The notes under the pieces are model-generated. The model saw only the letters and a program-made list of their open reading frames with translations. It made no database searches and was not told where the DNA came from. The translations under genes were made by a program, and so were the position numbers. Below are positions 8,221 through 17,189 of a stretch of DNA of 64,000 nt, in pieces; position 1 is the stretch's first letter, and every line of letters begins with the position of its first letter. Source of the DNA: Gloeocapsopsis dulcis (GTDB lineage: Bacteria; Cyanobacteriota; Cyanobacteriia; Cyanobacteriales; Chroococcidiopsidaceae); contig NZ_CP119968.1 in assembly GCF_032163395.1 (NCBI RefSeq), positions 1,349,501-1,413,500 on the forward strand. The letters are read 5' to 3'.

Positions 8221-9624
8221 CTACTCTACTGACAACTCAAGTGAACTTTCGAGTGAATCAAAATCCTGGGAATTAGGTAAAGCTTGTGTCCCTGCTGTTT
8301 TTGCAGCATCAGGCGATCGCTCTAATAAATCCTCAAGTCTTTGTAAAGCTGCCACAGTTGAATTATCAACCTGAACTTCATTTTTTGTAAGATCGGGATT
8401 TGTGAGTTTTGCACTCTTCATGGTGTTGGAGACAGAATCTAAAGTTTGGGCAACTTCGATTTGCTGTTGTAGCTGATCAGCAGAAGACACCAAACCACTC
8501 AACCCATTAATCAGTCGCCGCACATTCTCACGAAAGGCTGGATCTCCTGTCAGTTCGTCTAAATCAGAAGTAATTTTCTGTGTATTCTCAAACGTTACTC
8601 TGGCAGAATCTAAAGTTTGTTGAAGTACAAGAACATTAGTAGGAGTATTCAAAGCAGCAGAGATGTCACGCAAATTTGCGGATGCTTGTGCAGCATTAGC
8701 TGATAATGTTTCCAAATTTTGAATGAGTTCTCCTTGTGTGAAGCGATCAACAGTAGGTGAAAGCGCACCAACTGTAAGACGTAGTTGTTCGCTACTTTGG
8801 TCAATATTTTCTAAAACTCTCACAAGTGTTGTGCGGTTAGTTGTGACTAAATTATCAAGATTGGTGACAAGACGATTCACTTGAGTTGTCGTTAACCGAA
8901 TTTGATCGGCGGTTGCACCAAACTGTGCAGCAGTTCTTGTTGTGGAAGCTGTGATTTCATCTGCTGCGCGTTGTACCGAGTTAGCTGTGGCTGATAAGCT
9001 ACCAATTTGTTGTTGTGTTGCGCGTGTCAAGCCAGAAAGTTCGCGTGTGAGTTGTGCTACCCCAGCTGCTGCTTGTGAGGCATTTTTTGTTGCTTCATTA
9101 ACAGTGTTGACAAAATTAGGGTCACTGTAAGCAGTTGTAAAACGGGTGGTAGAAGAGATGAGTTGATCTAGACTAATGCCAATTTCACCTTGTAAGCGAG
9201 CATCATGACAAACGATTAGCGTGCGATCGCAATTAGGATCGAGAGGTAGTGCAGTCACTGCGTCAGTTGGCAGTGTTCTTTGAGGTGTAATATCAATACT
9301 GACTTCACTAATCAAACCTGACTGGTTAGCGGCAATTTGGACATCTCGTGGAATAATCAAGTTAGCTGGAGCAATTTCTACACTGACTTCTACACCATTA
9401 GATCCAGGACGAATTGCCGAAATATTACCGACATTGACGCCACGATAGCGTACAACTCCGCCTTCTTGCATCCCACCAACATTGGCAAACTCAATAACCG
9501 CGCTGTAGCTGCGTCTACCAAGCGTGACTCCCCGTAGCCACAAAACTAAACCAATAAATAAACCTACTCCTAGGAGTAATAACAACCCTACAGAACCTTC
9601 TCGAACTGAACGCGATCGCTGCAT
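8221..9624 (-). CDS. MlaD/MCE-family lipid transport protein
   Basis: A 467-residue membrane-anchored substrate-binding subunit of an MCE-type lipid ABC transporter. It has one N-terminal membrane segment (VGLLLLLGVGLFIGLVLWL), an MCE/MlaD domain at about residues 38-120 (GGVVRYRGVNVGNISAI, LIIPRDVQIAANQSGLI), and a long helical region of Thr/Gln/Asn-rich coiled coil that would line a hydrophobic tube. Cyanobacterial homologues are related to TGD2 of chloroplasts and act between inner membrane and envelope. The matching ATPase is the next gene upstream, 436 bases away on the same strand, with a palindromic repeat in between. No MlaE permease is in the window. Confidence 0.93.
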   Translation of the reverse strand: MQRSRSVREGSVGLLLLLGVGLFIGLVLWLRGVTLGRRSYSAVIEFANVGGMQEGGVVRYRGVNVGNISAIRPGSNGVEVSVEIAPANLIIPRDVQIAANQSGLISEVSIDITPQRTLPTDAVTALPLDPNCDRTLIVCHDARLQGEIGISLDQLISSTTRFTTAYSDPNFVNTVNEATKNASQAAAGVAQLTRELSGLTRATQQQIGSLSATANSVQRAADEITASTTRTAAQFGATADQIRLTTTQVNRLVTNLDNLVTTNRTTLVRVLENIDQSSEQLRLTVGALSPTVDRFTQGELIQNLETLSANAAQASANLRDISAALNTPTNVLVLQQTLDSARVTFENTQKITSDLDELTGDPAFRENVRRLINGLSGLVSSADQLQQQIEVAQTLDSVSNTMKSAKLTNPDLTKNEVQVDNSTVAALQRLEDLLERSPDAAKTAGTQALPNSQDFDSLESSLELSVE

Positions 9625-9923
9625 CTTTTTATCCCCCTACCCTTACTGTAAACTGTGTTACACGATTTTGAATTTTAGGTTCTAATTTTGAAACACTGTC
9701 TGAGATCGAGTCCGGTTCATGAGTTTCCATTTTTGAATCTATACACCAAGCCTAAGAACTCCTCTACTCCTCAGCATGAGGGTTCTCTGCAAAACAGGAA
9801 GCTCTTGATAGAGAAAAGCTTTATTTGACAAGGATTATAGGTCATTAATCTGTGGCAAGTGTGAATCTAATGCTAATTTTCTAATATGAGGCAACAAACG
9901 AATTTAATAGCATGAATACGAGT

Positions 9924-10045
9924 GCGAATGAATTCGCTGCTACATAAACAAAATCCACCTCTGTGGACTTGCTGGTAAAAATTTCATTTTAGTGTACGAA
10001 GGTACACTTTGCTTGGGTAGCCCCGACTTCAGTCGGAGGGCATCT
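9924..10045. repeat. dispersed palindromic repeat (copy 1) between mlaF and mlaD
   Basis: The segment holds four hairpins in a row: GCGAAT-GA-ATTCGC, TCCAC-CTCT-GTGGA, GTGTAC-GAAG-GTACAC, and GCCCCGACT-TC-AGTCGGAGGGC. Its two end blocks recur at 52171-52333. It has no coding content and looks like a REP or MITE-type element. It lies downstream of the mlaF-like gene and upstream of mlaD, where it could act as a partial terminator or mRNA-stability element. The remaining bases of the gap (9625-9923) show no recognisable gene. Confidence 0.75.
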
Positions 10046-10060
10046 GCTTGAGGCTGAAGT

Positions 10061-10843
10061 TTAGCCAACAACATGAATAGGTCCTTCTACACTGCCGCTA
10101 AAAAATTGCTGAATCAGGGGATTGTCAGAAGCATCAATATCGCTTACAGAACCTTCCCACTGAACTTTTCCTTGGTACAGAAATACAACTCGATCAGCAG
10201 TGCGGCGGATTGTACTATCTTGGTGAGTCACAATGGCGTAAGTATTACAAACTCCTGTACTACATTGTAGGTGTCGAATGAGATCTTCAATAACTGTAGA
10301 TGCGATTGGGTCAAGACCAGCAGTAGGTTCATCGTACAGTAAAACTGTTGGGGAGTCTTTGACATTATCTGGATTAGACATAATTGCGCGAGCAAAACTT
10401 ACGCGCTTGCGCATTCCACCAGAAAGTTCACTCGGATAACGATCGCCAACTCCAGTTAAGCCTACCATCTCTAACTTTTGATTCACTAATTCATGAATCC
10501 GCGATCGCGATAGATGAGAGTGTTGATAGAGTAAAAAACCAACATTTTCCTCCACAGTTAATGAATCAAACAATGCTGCTTGCTGAAACACCATACCGAT
10601 GCTGAGCGGATCTGTCGCGTCTTCAATCAGACCTTGGCGCATCTGTCCTTGGATATAAACTTCTCCTGCATCTGGTGCTAGTAGTCCAGCAACAATGCGT
10701 AATATTGTCGATTTCCCTGTACCCGAAGGACCAATAATTGCCAGGGCTTCTCCTTGATAAAGTGTTAGATCTACTTCATCTAAAACGATATTTTTACCAA
10801 ATGCTTTACTCACGCCTTTGAGTTCAATTATCGGCTCAGCCAT
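10061..10843 (-). CDS. MlaF-type ABC transporter ATP-binding protein
   Basis: The 260-residue ATPase subunit of an MCE-type lipid transporter. Visible motifs: Walker A GPSGTGKST (residues 38-46), Q-loop MVFQQAALFDSLT, ABC signature LSGGMRKRV, Walker B VLLYDEPTAGLDP, and the switch histidine in IVTHQDS. The signature SGGMRKRV rather than SGGQ is characteristic of the MlaF/Ttg2A group. It precedes the MlaD protein on the same strand, separated by a 436-base gap containing a palindromic repeat, so the two may be separately regulated. Function: ATP-driven phospholipid or glycolipid movement at the cytoplasmic membrane. Confidence 0.92.
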   Translation of the reverse strand: MAEPIIELKGVSKAFGKNIVLDEVDLTLYQGEALAIIGPSGTGKSTILRIVAGLLAPDAGEVYIQGQMRQGLIEDATDPLSIGMVFQQAALFDSLTVEENVGFLLYQHSHLSRSRIHELVNQKLEMVGLTGVGDRYPSELSGGMRKRVSFARAIMSNPDNVKDSPTVLLYDEPTAGLDPIASTVIEDLIRHLQCSTGVCNTYAIVTHQDSTIRRTADRVVFLYQGKVQWEGSVSDIDASDNPLIQQFFSGSVEGPIHVVG

Positions 10844-10845
10844 TA

Positions 10846-10905
10846 TTAAGGAGTCGGGGGTCAGGGATCAGGGGTCAGTGAAGTCAGTGAAGCAGAGGAG
10901 AATAG
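10846..10905. repeat. low-complexity GTCAGGGATCAGG-type dispersed repeat
   Basis: A run of short direct repeats (GTCGGGGGTCAGGGATCAGG, then GTCAGTGAAGTCAGTGAAG) sits just upstream of the mlaF-like gene. Similar strings occur on the opposite strand at 13390-13430 and 55645-55680, so this is one family of dispersed intergenic filler. Confidence 0.5.
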
Positions 10906-10959
10906 TTAATGATGAATTGGTATAACCACTAATCACTCGCCTCTCATCATGTTCTATTC

Positions 10960-13221
10960 TTAAACTACCTGATAAATGAAGTTGAAGCTTGCCCAAGTAT
11001 TGACATCTAGAGCGTAAGTATCGGTAGCTGCACCGATCGTTTCTGGCGCGATCGCGCTGGCGGTTTGTAAGTCACGCAACAGCGCTTGAGCAATTTCTAG
11101 AGGATTTGACAAGACACTAATATACTCTTCACTGCGCAGATCTTCTCGCGAAGCATCCAAAGCGGCAAGAGTGTGAGTGAATTTATTGCTACTAAAGATT
11201 ATTTGAGTTTCGCATACAGCAGGAGGTCCGTGAAGTATCCATTCAAAATCAATTTCGGTTTGGGGTATAGCTAAAGTTGCTCCTGGTGCAATTATGATGT
11301 TTTGCGATCCAGGTGCCGTCTCGATACTATCACTAGCTGCTATAACCTTTCCTGGAAAAAGGACGATCGCATTTTTGCTGCTATCTAAGCCGACGAGCAA
11401 TAAGTAGACGGGGCGATCGCCGTAATTAGAAATTTTATACTTGATCCGGCTACCAATTGGTAATGATGGAATGCCTGATGCTGTAGTAATACTTGGTGTA
11501 GCACCAGTTGCTGTTTTGCCCTCTTTAGCTTGAGAGTGGTGCGTTTCGCGCTGAATGATAACTTGTTTTTGCGCACTCACAACTTCTAGAGTTGCCTTGA
11601 CATTTAACTCAGAGCTTTCATTACTTGTGAGTCGCCACAACTTTGCTGCTAACAGTGTTTGTAACTTAGGAATCAACCGCTGTACTGCTACTTTAACTGC
11701 TTCTCCTGCTTCTCCAGCAGTATTAGGAATTAACTCCTGGGCTAGTGTAAACAACCCATAACGGCTAGTAGTTGTTGATTGGGTTTCTGATGTTTTTTCT
11801 TGTACTCGACCAAACAAATAATCTGCTGGTTGCTCTCCTGCGGTAACTAATGTCACAATTGAGACAGTGGAAAACGCGCTAGTAGCATCTACACGCTCAA
11901 TTCTTTCAAGTCCAGGATCTAAAGCTATATTTAAATTAATGTTACGCGGCACAACTCGAATTGCTTCTTGGACTAATTGGCCAGGTTGCAATGTATTACT
12001 TTCAGTTTCAGCAATCAGTAAGGCTTTTGCTGTTAAACCTGTACGCGATCGCATTTGTAACTGCGCTTGCTTTTGAGTTGCTGAGTCTGCGCTACCTATC
12101 AGTGAATTAACAACTTTAAAACGAGAGTTCACCCCGTAGTATTGCAAAAGCATTGGTTGTAATCCTGCCAACCATAGCTCTGATGTTTTGCCATCGTCTT
12201 CTACAGCAATGACTACGCCATCTGCACTAACATTAATATCAGGCACAAAGTGAGGCGCGGTAGCCTGTGCTTGGCTTTTTTGACCACACAGTTGTGGCTG
12301 TTGTTGACCTACGATTTGCTCGACGACTCCGCTGGCTTTGCTTAAGCTAACGTGAATTGTTGTTGCTGGAGTTGCTTCCCACAGTGATTGAGTTAAAGCA
12401 TAAGTAAATACCCCTGCACTAAAACCACTCCATTGTGCCTCGGTAGCCGGTTGATCCGGACGCGATGCGGTCATAAACAGTCCTGGTAAATTAAGAGCAG
12501 CATGAGGAGGTACTAGTAGCTTATGAGGGGCAATCTGATTTATCAGTTGCTGCTGAAGTTCTAACTCAAGTGGATTAATTTGCCCTTGTCTGATTTTTGA
12601 GTATGAACGAAATTTTAAGTTACCTGGAACCCCTGCTGTTGTCATGCGGTTGTAGAAACTAGTATCGAGAATTGTTGTGACATTTTCTGTTTGTAGCGAT
12701 CGCAACATCAACCACAGCGTTTCTTCTAGTAAGTCATTAACAATTGGTACTTCTGAAGAGCCGATCCCACTATCTATAGAAACCAAGCTATTAATTGCAA
12801 GAGGTGAGATTGCTACTGATTGCTGCTTAGCTTGCTGTTCACTCAACTCGATGCATCTTCCATAACCACTATAGTGAAAGACGACAACATCTCCTGGTTG
12901 TGCTTGTTCGATTAAGTGTTGCAAAAATGCTGCTTCAATTTGCTGTCGAGTAGCTTGTTGATTGCTTAAGGTAACAATGTCTGCTGCTTGAAAACCAAAG
13001 CGGTGAATGAGTAGTTCTTTTTGGAGTTCAACATCAGTAAGACAACCATTAAGCGGCATAGATGAGTATTCGTTAATACCTATCAATAATGCCAATTTTC
13101 GTGGGGTAGATTGAGCGATCGCTGAGCCGTAGCGATCGCTCAACCTGAATAAATCAAGCTCACTTATCCCCAGGGCTGCAACAATCCCGCCAGCCGCTTT
13201 CAAAAAATCCCGCCGCTTCAT
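10960..13221 (-). CDS. Tat-exported caspase-family (C14) homologue without catalytic dyad
   Basis: The 753-residue product opens with a Tat signal (MKRRDFLKAAGGIVAALGIS) and then a peptidase C14 fold: LALLIGINEYSSMPLNGC, DVVVFHYSGYGR and TTILDTSFY. At the positions of the catalytic His (usual SGHG) and Cys (usual DxCHSG) there are Tyr120 and Ser188, so it belongs to the inactive-looking YS class of cyanobacterial orthocaspases. The remaining 550 residues are beta-rich and of no named family, with IKYKISNYGDRPVYLLLVGLD resembling the DUF4384-type module often joined to such caspases. It is probably a periplasmic binding or regulatory protein rather than a protease. It lies 116 bases upstream of the mlaF-like gene on the same strand. 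Confidence 0.85.
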   Translation of the reverse strand: MKRRDFLKAAGGIVAALGISELDLFRLSDRYGSAIAQSTPRKLALLIGINEYSSMPLNGCLTDVELQKELLIHRFGFQAADIVTLSNQQATRQQIEAAFLQHLIEQAQPGDVVVFHYSGYGRCIELSEQQAKQQSVAISPLAINSLVSIDSGIGSSEVPIVNDLLEETLWLMLRSLQTENVTTILDTSFYNRMTTAGVPGNLKFRSYSKIRQGQINPLELELQQQLINQIAPHKLLVPPHAALNLPGLFMTASRPDQPATEAQWSGFSAGVFTYALTQSLWEATPATTIHVSLSKASGVVEQIVGQQQPQLCGQKSQAQATAPHFVPDINVSADGVVIAVEDDGKTSELWLAGLQPMLLQYYGVNSRFKVVNSLIGSADSATQKQAQLQMRSRTGLTAKALLIAETESNTLQPGQLVQEAIRVVPRNINLNIALDPGLERIERVDATSAFSTVSIVTLVTAGEQPADYLFGRVQEKTSETQSTTTSRYGLFTLAQELIPNTAGEAGEAVKVAVQRLIPKLQTLLAAKLWRLTSNESSELNVKATLEVVSAQKQVIIQRETHHSQAKEGKTATGATPSITTASGIPSLPIGSRIKYKISNYGDRPVYLLLVGLDSSKNAIVLFPGKVIAASDSIETAPGSQNIIIAPGATLAIPQTEIDFEWILHGPPAVCETQIIFSSNKFTHTLAALDASREDLRSEEYISVLSNPLEIAQALLRDLQTASAIAPETIGAATDTYALDVNTWASFNFIYQVV

Positions 13222-13258
13222 ATTTTAGCTACTAGCCATCAGCTTTTAGCCTAACAGA

Positions 13259-13430
13259 GAGTAGGAGTCAGGAGCGAGGAGCAGGGGCTAGTTATTAGTT
13301 TTGAGTTTTGAATTAAAAGAATTTTCTTAACTCAACACTCATAACTCTCTTAAGCTCAACACTCAACACTTCACGGCTCTCTTAAGCTCATAACTCCCCT
13401 GAACCCTGATCCCCGATTCCTGATCTCTAC
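13259..13430. repeat. dispersed AACTCAACACTC/GATCAGG-type repeat cluster
   Basis: The gap between the caspase homologue and sat contains TTTTGAGTTTTGAATT, several copies of CTCTTAAGCTCAACACTC, and CCCTGATCCCCGATTCCTG. The same words, in the same order, occur at 52216-52296 inside another repeat. No reading frame is present. It is a non-coding dispersed family common in cyanobacterial intergenic DNA. Confidence 0.65.
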
Positions 13431-14605
13431 TTTGCTTCTACAGGTATGCGCATTGCTTTAGCTAGCTCTGCAGCTACCTCTGGACGTGAGAATTCTGGTG
13501 GTGGTAACTCTCCACGACGGAGCATTTCTCTAACTTTGGTTCCCGAAAGGTGAACGCGTTCTTCGGGTTTGCTCGGACTCGTTTTTGTTGTTGCCATTTG
13601 TTGAGTACGCTTGCAATAGAAAGCGTGTTCAAACATCATTGGTGTAATGCCCAACTCTGCTGACTCAAACTCATTAAAGATGTACTGTGCGTCGTACGTA
13701 CCATAGTAATCGCCTACGCCTGCGTGATCGCGCCCAACAATAAAGTGAGTACAACCGTAGTTCTTGCGAACGATCGCATGGAAAATTGCTTCGCGGGGTC
13801 CAGCATACCGCATTGCTGCGGGATTAATTGCTAAGATAACGCGGTCTTCAGGGTAGTAATGCTCTAGCAAAATTTCATAGCAGTTCATGCGTACATCTGC
13901 TGGAATATCATCTTCTTTGGTTGCACCTACTAAAGGATGCAAAAACAATCCATCAACAGTTTCTAACGCGCACTTTTGAATGTACTCGTGAGCGCGGTGG
14001 ATAGGGTTACGAGTTTGAAAACCCACTACTGTTTTCCAGCCTTTCTCTTTAAACATTTGTCGCGATTCGGCTGGATCAATTTGGTATTTAGGAAATAAAG
14101 AATGAGGATTGCGCTGTAGTAACCAAACAGGACCGGCAAGATTGACGGAGCCTTGATTATAGACGACCTTTACACCAGGGTGCTTAATATCATCTGTACG
14201 ATAAACATTAACAGCTTCTTTAGCTTTGTCGTAATGATATTTTTGTGTGAGTTGTAAGACACCGATAAATCGGCCACTGGTATCGTCTAAACGAATCAAG
14301 CTGCCTTCTTTAAGCGGTTCGGCGATCGCTTCATCTACTGATAACGTAATTGGAATTGACCAGGGCAAACCGTTTGCTAACCGCATTTGGGCAACTACTC
14401 GTTCGTAGTCTTCATGTTCCATAAATCCACTCAGTGGGCTAAAGCCACCAATCGCGATCATTTCTAAGTCAGAAACAGCTCGCTGATCAAGTTGGACTCG
14501 CGGTAAAGAATCAGCTTTATCTAAAAATTCTTGCTTTTGCTCAGGTGTGGCGACACAATTGATCAACTGCATTCCGTGGGGAGCGATGCCGTCTCGATAA
14601 CTCAT
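13427..14605 (-). CDS. sat: ATP sulfurylase (sulfate adenylyltransferase)
   Basis: Catalyses ATP plus sulfate to adenosine 5'-phosphosulfate and pyrophosphate, the first step of assimilatory sulfate reduction. The 392-residue length is normal for the monofunctional bacterial/cyanobacterial Sat type. Diagnostic motifs are [15 protein letters not shown] (the QxRNPxHRAH nucleotide-binding motif), [11 protein letters not shown] (GRDHAG), and [18 protein letters not shown] near the C-terminus. No kinase domain is attached. The gene is followed on the same strand by the caspase homologue, but a 205-base repeat-rich gap suggests separate transcription. Confidence 0.96.
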   Translation of the reverse strand: MSYRDGIAPHGMQLINCVATPEQKQEFLDKADSLPRVQLDQRAVSDLEMIAIGGFSPLSGFMEHEDYERVVAQMRLANGLPWSIPITLSVDEAIAEPLKEGSLIRLDDTSGRFIGVLQLTQKYHYDKAKEAVNVYRTDDIKHPGVKVVYNQGSVNLAGPVWLLQRNPHSLFPKYQIDPAESRQMFKEKGWKTVVGFQTRNPIHRAHEYIQKCALETVDGLFLHPLVGATKEDDIPADVRMNCYEILLEHYYPEDRVILAINPAAMRYAGPREAIFHAIVRKNYGCTHFIVGRDHAGVGDYYGTYDAQYIFNEFESAELGITPMMFEHAFYCKRTQQMATTKTSPSKPEERVHLSGTKVREMLRRGELPPPEFSRPEVAAELAKAMRIPVEAK

Positions 14606-14702
14606 CTTTTTTAGATTTTATTTAGATTTGCGCTGCAAGCATATACTAGCAAGATGTCGTTCAATAGAGAAGTAGTAGTCATCAAGTCCTACCGCAAGGC
14701 TT

Positions 14703-15164
14703 TCAAGATAAATAGTCATCTAGTCTAGGTAGTCGTCGTTTGACTGGGGATGCCTGAATCATAGATGTGTTTGTTTGAGCGTAAGGTATCAGCCGATCAA
14801 TGATAGGTTCTAAGTCATCAGCAGACTTGACATACACTTTGGCAACGAAGCAATCATCACCTGTGATGCGATCGCATTCAACGATTTCTTCTATTTCGGT
14901 GATGAGGGAAACGACTTTTAAAAGTTGTCCAGGTAAAGGTCGAATCCGAATATAAAACGCCAAAGAATAACCAAGAATTTTTGGTTCTATCTCAATTGTG
15001 AAACCTTGAATAACTCCAGACTCCTCTAAGCGATGTAGGCGATCAGAAACACTCGGAGCAGACATATTAAGCGCTCTCGCCAGATCTGCAATCGACGTTC
15101 TTGCATCTACTTTTAGTAAATGGAGCAGTTGCACGTCTATACTATCTAATTTTACTTTTTTCAT
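14703..15164 (-). CDS. Lrp/AsnC-family transcriptional regulator
   Basis: A 153-residue feast/famine regulator. The N-terminal helix-turn-helix (LDSIDVQLLHLLKVDART, IADLARALNMSAPSVSDRLHRLE) is followed by the RAM ligand-binding domain (VECDRITGDDCFVAKVYVKS). Homologues sense amino acids and often control a divergent exporter. Here an EamA exporter is divergent (104 bases between starts), and a 9-base inverted repeat lies in the gap. Control of that exporter, with an amino acid as effector, is a reasoned inference. Confidence 0.92.
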   Translation of the reverse strand: MKKVKLDSIDVQLLHLLKVDARTSIADLARALNMSAPSVSDRLHRLEESGVIQGFTIEIEPKILGYSLAFYIRIRPLPGQLLKVVSLITEIEEIVECDRITGDDCFVAKVYVKSADDLEPIIDRLIPYAQTNTSMIQASPVKRRLPRLDDYLS

Positions 15165-15230
15165 TCGAAGGTATTTTGCCTTTATTTTCTTTTTTTATTA
15201 GGAAATAAGCCAATATCACCTTGACGTAGA

Positions 15231-15262
15231 TATGTTAACGCCAAAAAAGTCCTGTTAACATA
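15231..15262. promoter_or_regulatory. inverted repeat, candidate Lrp operator
   Basis: Arms TATGTTAAC and GTTAACATA match perfectly over 9 bases with a 14-base spacer; each arm contains the palindrome GTTAAC. The right arm ends 6 bases before the exporter ATG at 15269, so binding would block exporter translation start or promoter clearance. Confidence 0.6.
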
Positions 15263-15268
15263 AGCTGC

Positions 15269-16144
15269 ATGAAAACATTAAGAGTTGTTTTATCGTATAC
15301 TGCGGCTGCACCACCTCACATTTGGTTTGTTATAAGTGCAATTTTTCACTATCTTGGTCCGTCCTTTGCGGTGCTTCTATTTCAATACGTAGGTGTGCTT
15401 GGCGTTGCTTGGTTTCGGATTGCTAGCGCAGCAATGATCTTTGCAATATGGACTAGACCTTGGAAAAGTTTTCGTTCAGCAAATCGAGAAGTCCTGATTC
15501 TGCTCTGGCTACTTGGTGCTTGTCTTGCTTTGATGAATAGCACATTCTATCTTGCCATAGATCGCCTACCACTCAGTTTAGTCGCGGCTATCGAGTTTGT
15601 CGGCACAATTGCGATCGCTTTATTCGGATTAAGGTCGGTGCACAACTATATAGCGCTGTCGCTGGCAGCAATTGGAGCTTTTATTCTAACTGGTATTCAT
15701 TGGTCTAGCGACCCGTTGGGACTAACCTATGCCATAATTAACGGCTTACTATTCATGTCCTACATCGTTCTTGGACATCGAATAGCACGTCAGGGTGCAG
15801 GAGAAGGCGTTGGTCGCCTTGGTGCTGCGATGGCTGCTGCATTCATTGTTGTGATGCCAATTGGGTTTAGTCAAGCAGTAGCCGCGCTACCTTATCCTAC
15901 ACTCATTCTTGCAGGAATTGGGGTTGGCGTTTGTTCCTCTGTAATTCCTTACGTTTGCGACCAGCTTGCGATGTCTCGCATTCCACGAAATACCTTCGCA
16001 CTGATGCTAGCATTACTCCCTGCAACTGCAACGATCGTTGGTGCAATTGTACTTGGTCAGATTCCCACTTTAAAAGACGCTATAGGCATTTTGCTTGTCA
16101 TGGTTGGTGTCGCAATTCACAAACCAGCCCGTGTAGATGGATAA
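15269..16144 (+). CDS. EamA/DMT-family exporter (RhtA-like)
   Basis: A 291-residue inner-membrane protein with about ten hydrophobic segments arranged as two EamA-like halves (for example IWFVISAIFHYLGPSFAVLL, then LTYAIINGLLFMSYIVLG). Overall resemblance is to RhtA/YddG-type exporters of amino acids or metabolites in the drug/metabolite superfamily. Its divergent Lrp-type regulator and the operator-like repeat ahead of its ATG support an amino-acid efflux role. Exact substrate not determinable. Confidence 0.88.
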   Translation: MKTLRVVLSYTAAAPPHIWFVISAIFHYLGPSFAVLLFQYVGVLGVAWFRIASAAMIFAIWTRPWKSFRSANREVLILLWLLGACLALMNSTFYLAIDRLPLSLVAAIEFVGTIAIALFGLRSVHNYIALSLAAIGAFILTGIHWSSDPLGLTYAIINGLLFMSYIVLGHRIARQGAGEGVGRLGAAMAAAFIVVMPIGFSQAVAALPYPTLILAGIGVGVCSSVIPYVCDQLAMSRIPRNTFALMLALLPATATIVGAIVLGQIPTLKDAIGILLVMVGVAIHKPARVDG

Positions 16145-16170
16145 AGAAAGCTATTTCTGATGAACTGTAA

Positions 16171-16317
16171 ACCTATAGTCTGTCGCACAAGATAGGGTTG
16201 ATCGATGCTTTGATTGCTGCCTGTGCCATAGGACATGGTTTTATACTCTGCACGTTTAATACTAAGCATTATCGAGTAATACCAGGACTTAACATGGCGC
16301 AACCCTATAGTCGTTAA
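16171..16317 (+). pseudogene. VapC-type PIN-domain toxin remnant
   Basis: This stop-to-stop frame of 48 codons, without a start codon, reads SHKIGLIDALIAACAIG, FILCTFNTKHYRVIPGL and a PYSR end. That is the C-terminal third of a PIN ribonuclease: the D-ALIAA helix, the T-x-N-x-KH strand, and the closing loop. The N-terminal acidic residues and a cognate antitoxin are missing. It is a fragment of a toxin-antitoxin module left downstream of the EamA gene. Identification rests on motif recognition only. Confidence 0.55.
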
Positions 16318-16404
16318 ATGCAGGCTAACATTACGCTGCAAAGGTTACTTGCTGCTATTGAGCTTCACCGTTAGGCTGAGGCGAACAGAACAAATAGAAT
16401 GGTT

Positions 16405-17064
16405 TTACCGTGTAGCGATCGCTGTAGTGTGATAAGTACAGTTGTCTGCTATTTTGTGGTACCAGCCTTCTAATATGCCAGTTGTCTTATTTTGGTTTTT
16501 AGATGCTAGGTACGCAGTCACTGTAGTGAAGCCTAGCGGTAAAAGTGCAAGCGTGGCAATGATGCGATGCGGACACGAATCATACAAATTTTGGCACAAA
16601 CAAGTATCGCGATTATTGTGGGAAGTAATTGTATAATCTCTGCCACTACGATCTGATGTAATGGCGTGTTCTGGCTGAAAGCTGAGTGTAACTTGCTCAA
16701 ATACTGCTTGATGATAATTGTAGAAAAATTTATTTACCTGCGCCCTGGCAAGTATCCATGCTTCAGTGGTACTTTTAATTTTCAGTCCTCCCCATTCTGT
16801 AGTTTCTACATTTTTGACTGCGCTAATTGTACTGTGCGCGATCGCTACTAACACTTTGAGCAACTTAAAAAACAGCCGTCGCTTAAAAAACGTACAACAA
16901 CGGCGTTCTCCAACCCAATACACGACATAGGGAGTGCGCGAGGCATTTCTCGTCATTCCAACTCGTTCTACTTTTGTTATTCCCTGCGGTAGGAATGTTG
17001 GCAATTCTGAATCGCAATGCAGTGCGGTTGTTGCGATCGCACTTGTGTCTTCGATAGAATGCAT
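16405..17064 (-). CDS. hypothetical protein
   Basis: A 219-residue frame with no recognised domain. It has a weak hydrophobic stretch (FFKLLKVLVAIAHSTISAV, about residues 64-82) and a second near the C-terminus (IIATLALLPLGFTTVTAYLA), and nine or more cysteines and many histidines. HIP1 octamers occur inside it in frame, as in real genes here. There is no clear partner: the flanking gaps hold a VapC remnant on one side and a palindrome on the other. It may be a small membrane protein; it could also be a degraded gene. Confidence 0.5.
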   Translation of the reverse strand: MHSIEDTSAIATTALHCDSELPTFLPQGITKVERVGMTRNASRTPYVVYWVGERRCCTFFKRRLFFKLLKVLVAIAHSTISAVKNVETTEWGGLKIKSTTEAWILARAQVNKFFYNYHQAVFEQVTLSFQPEHAITSDRSGRDYTITSHNNRDTCLCQNLYDSCPHRIIATLALLPLGFTTVTAYLASKNQNKTTGILEGWYHKIADNCTYHTTAIATR

Positions 17065-17160
17065 CTAAACCTCAAGATTCGCGTTTATTAGGATATTTGG
17101 GGTTGAGTCAAAGGCATCAAGCCTAAAAACACCTTTGACTTTACTTTTATTGTTATTTTA

Positions 17161-17174
17161 TCCGGTTAACCGGA
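17161..17174. promoter_or_regulatory. perfect 14-bp palindrome upstream of a small gene
   Basis: TCCGGTTAACCGGA is fully self-complementary and lies 15 bases before the ATG at 17190. Its position over the leader of a small putative DNA-binding protein suggests an autoregulatory operator. Confidence 0.5.
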
Positions 17175-17189
17175 ATATTGCAAGCATTT

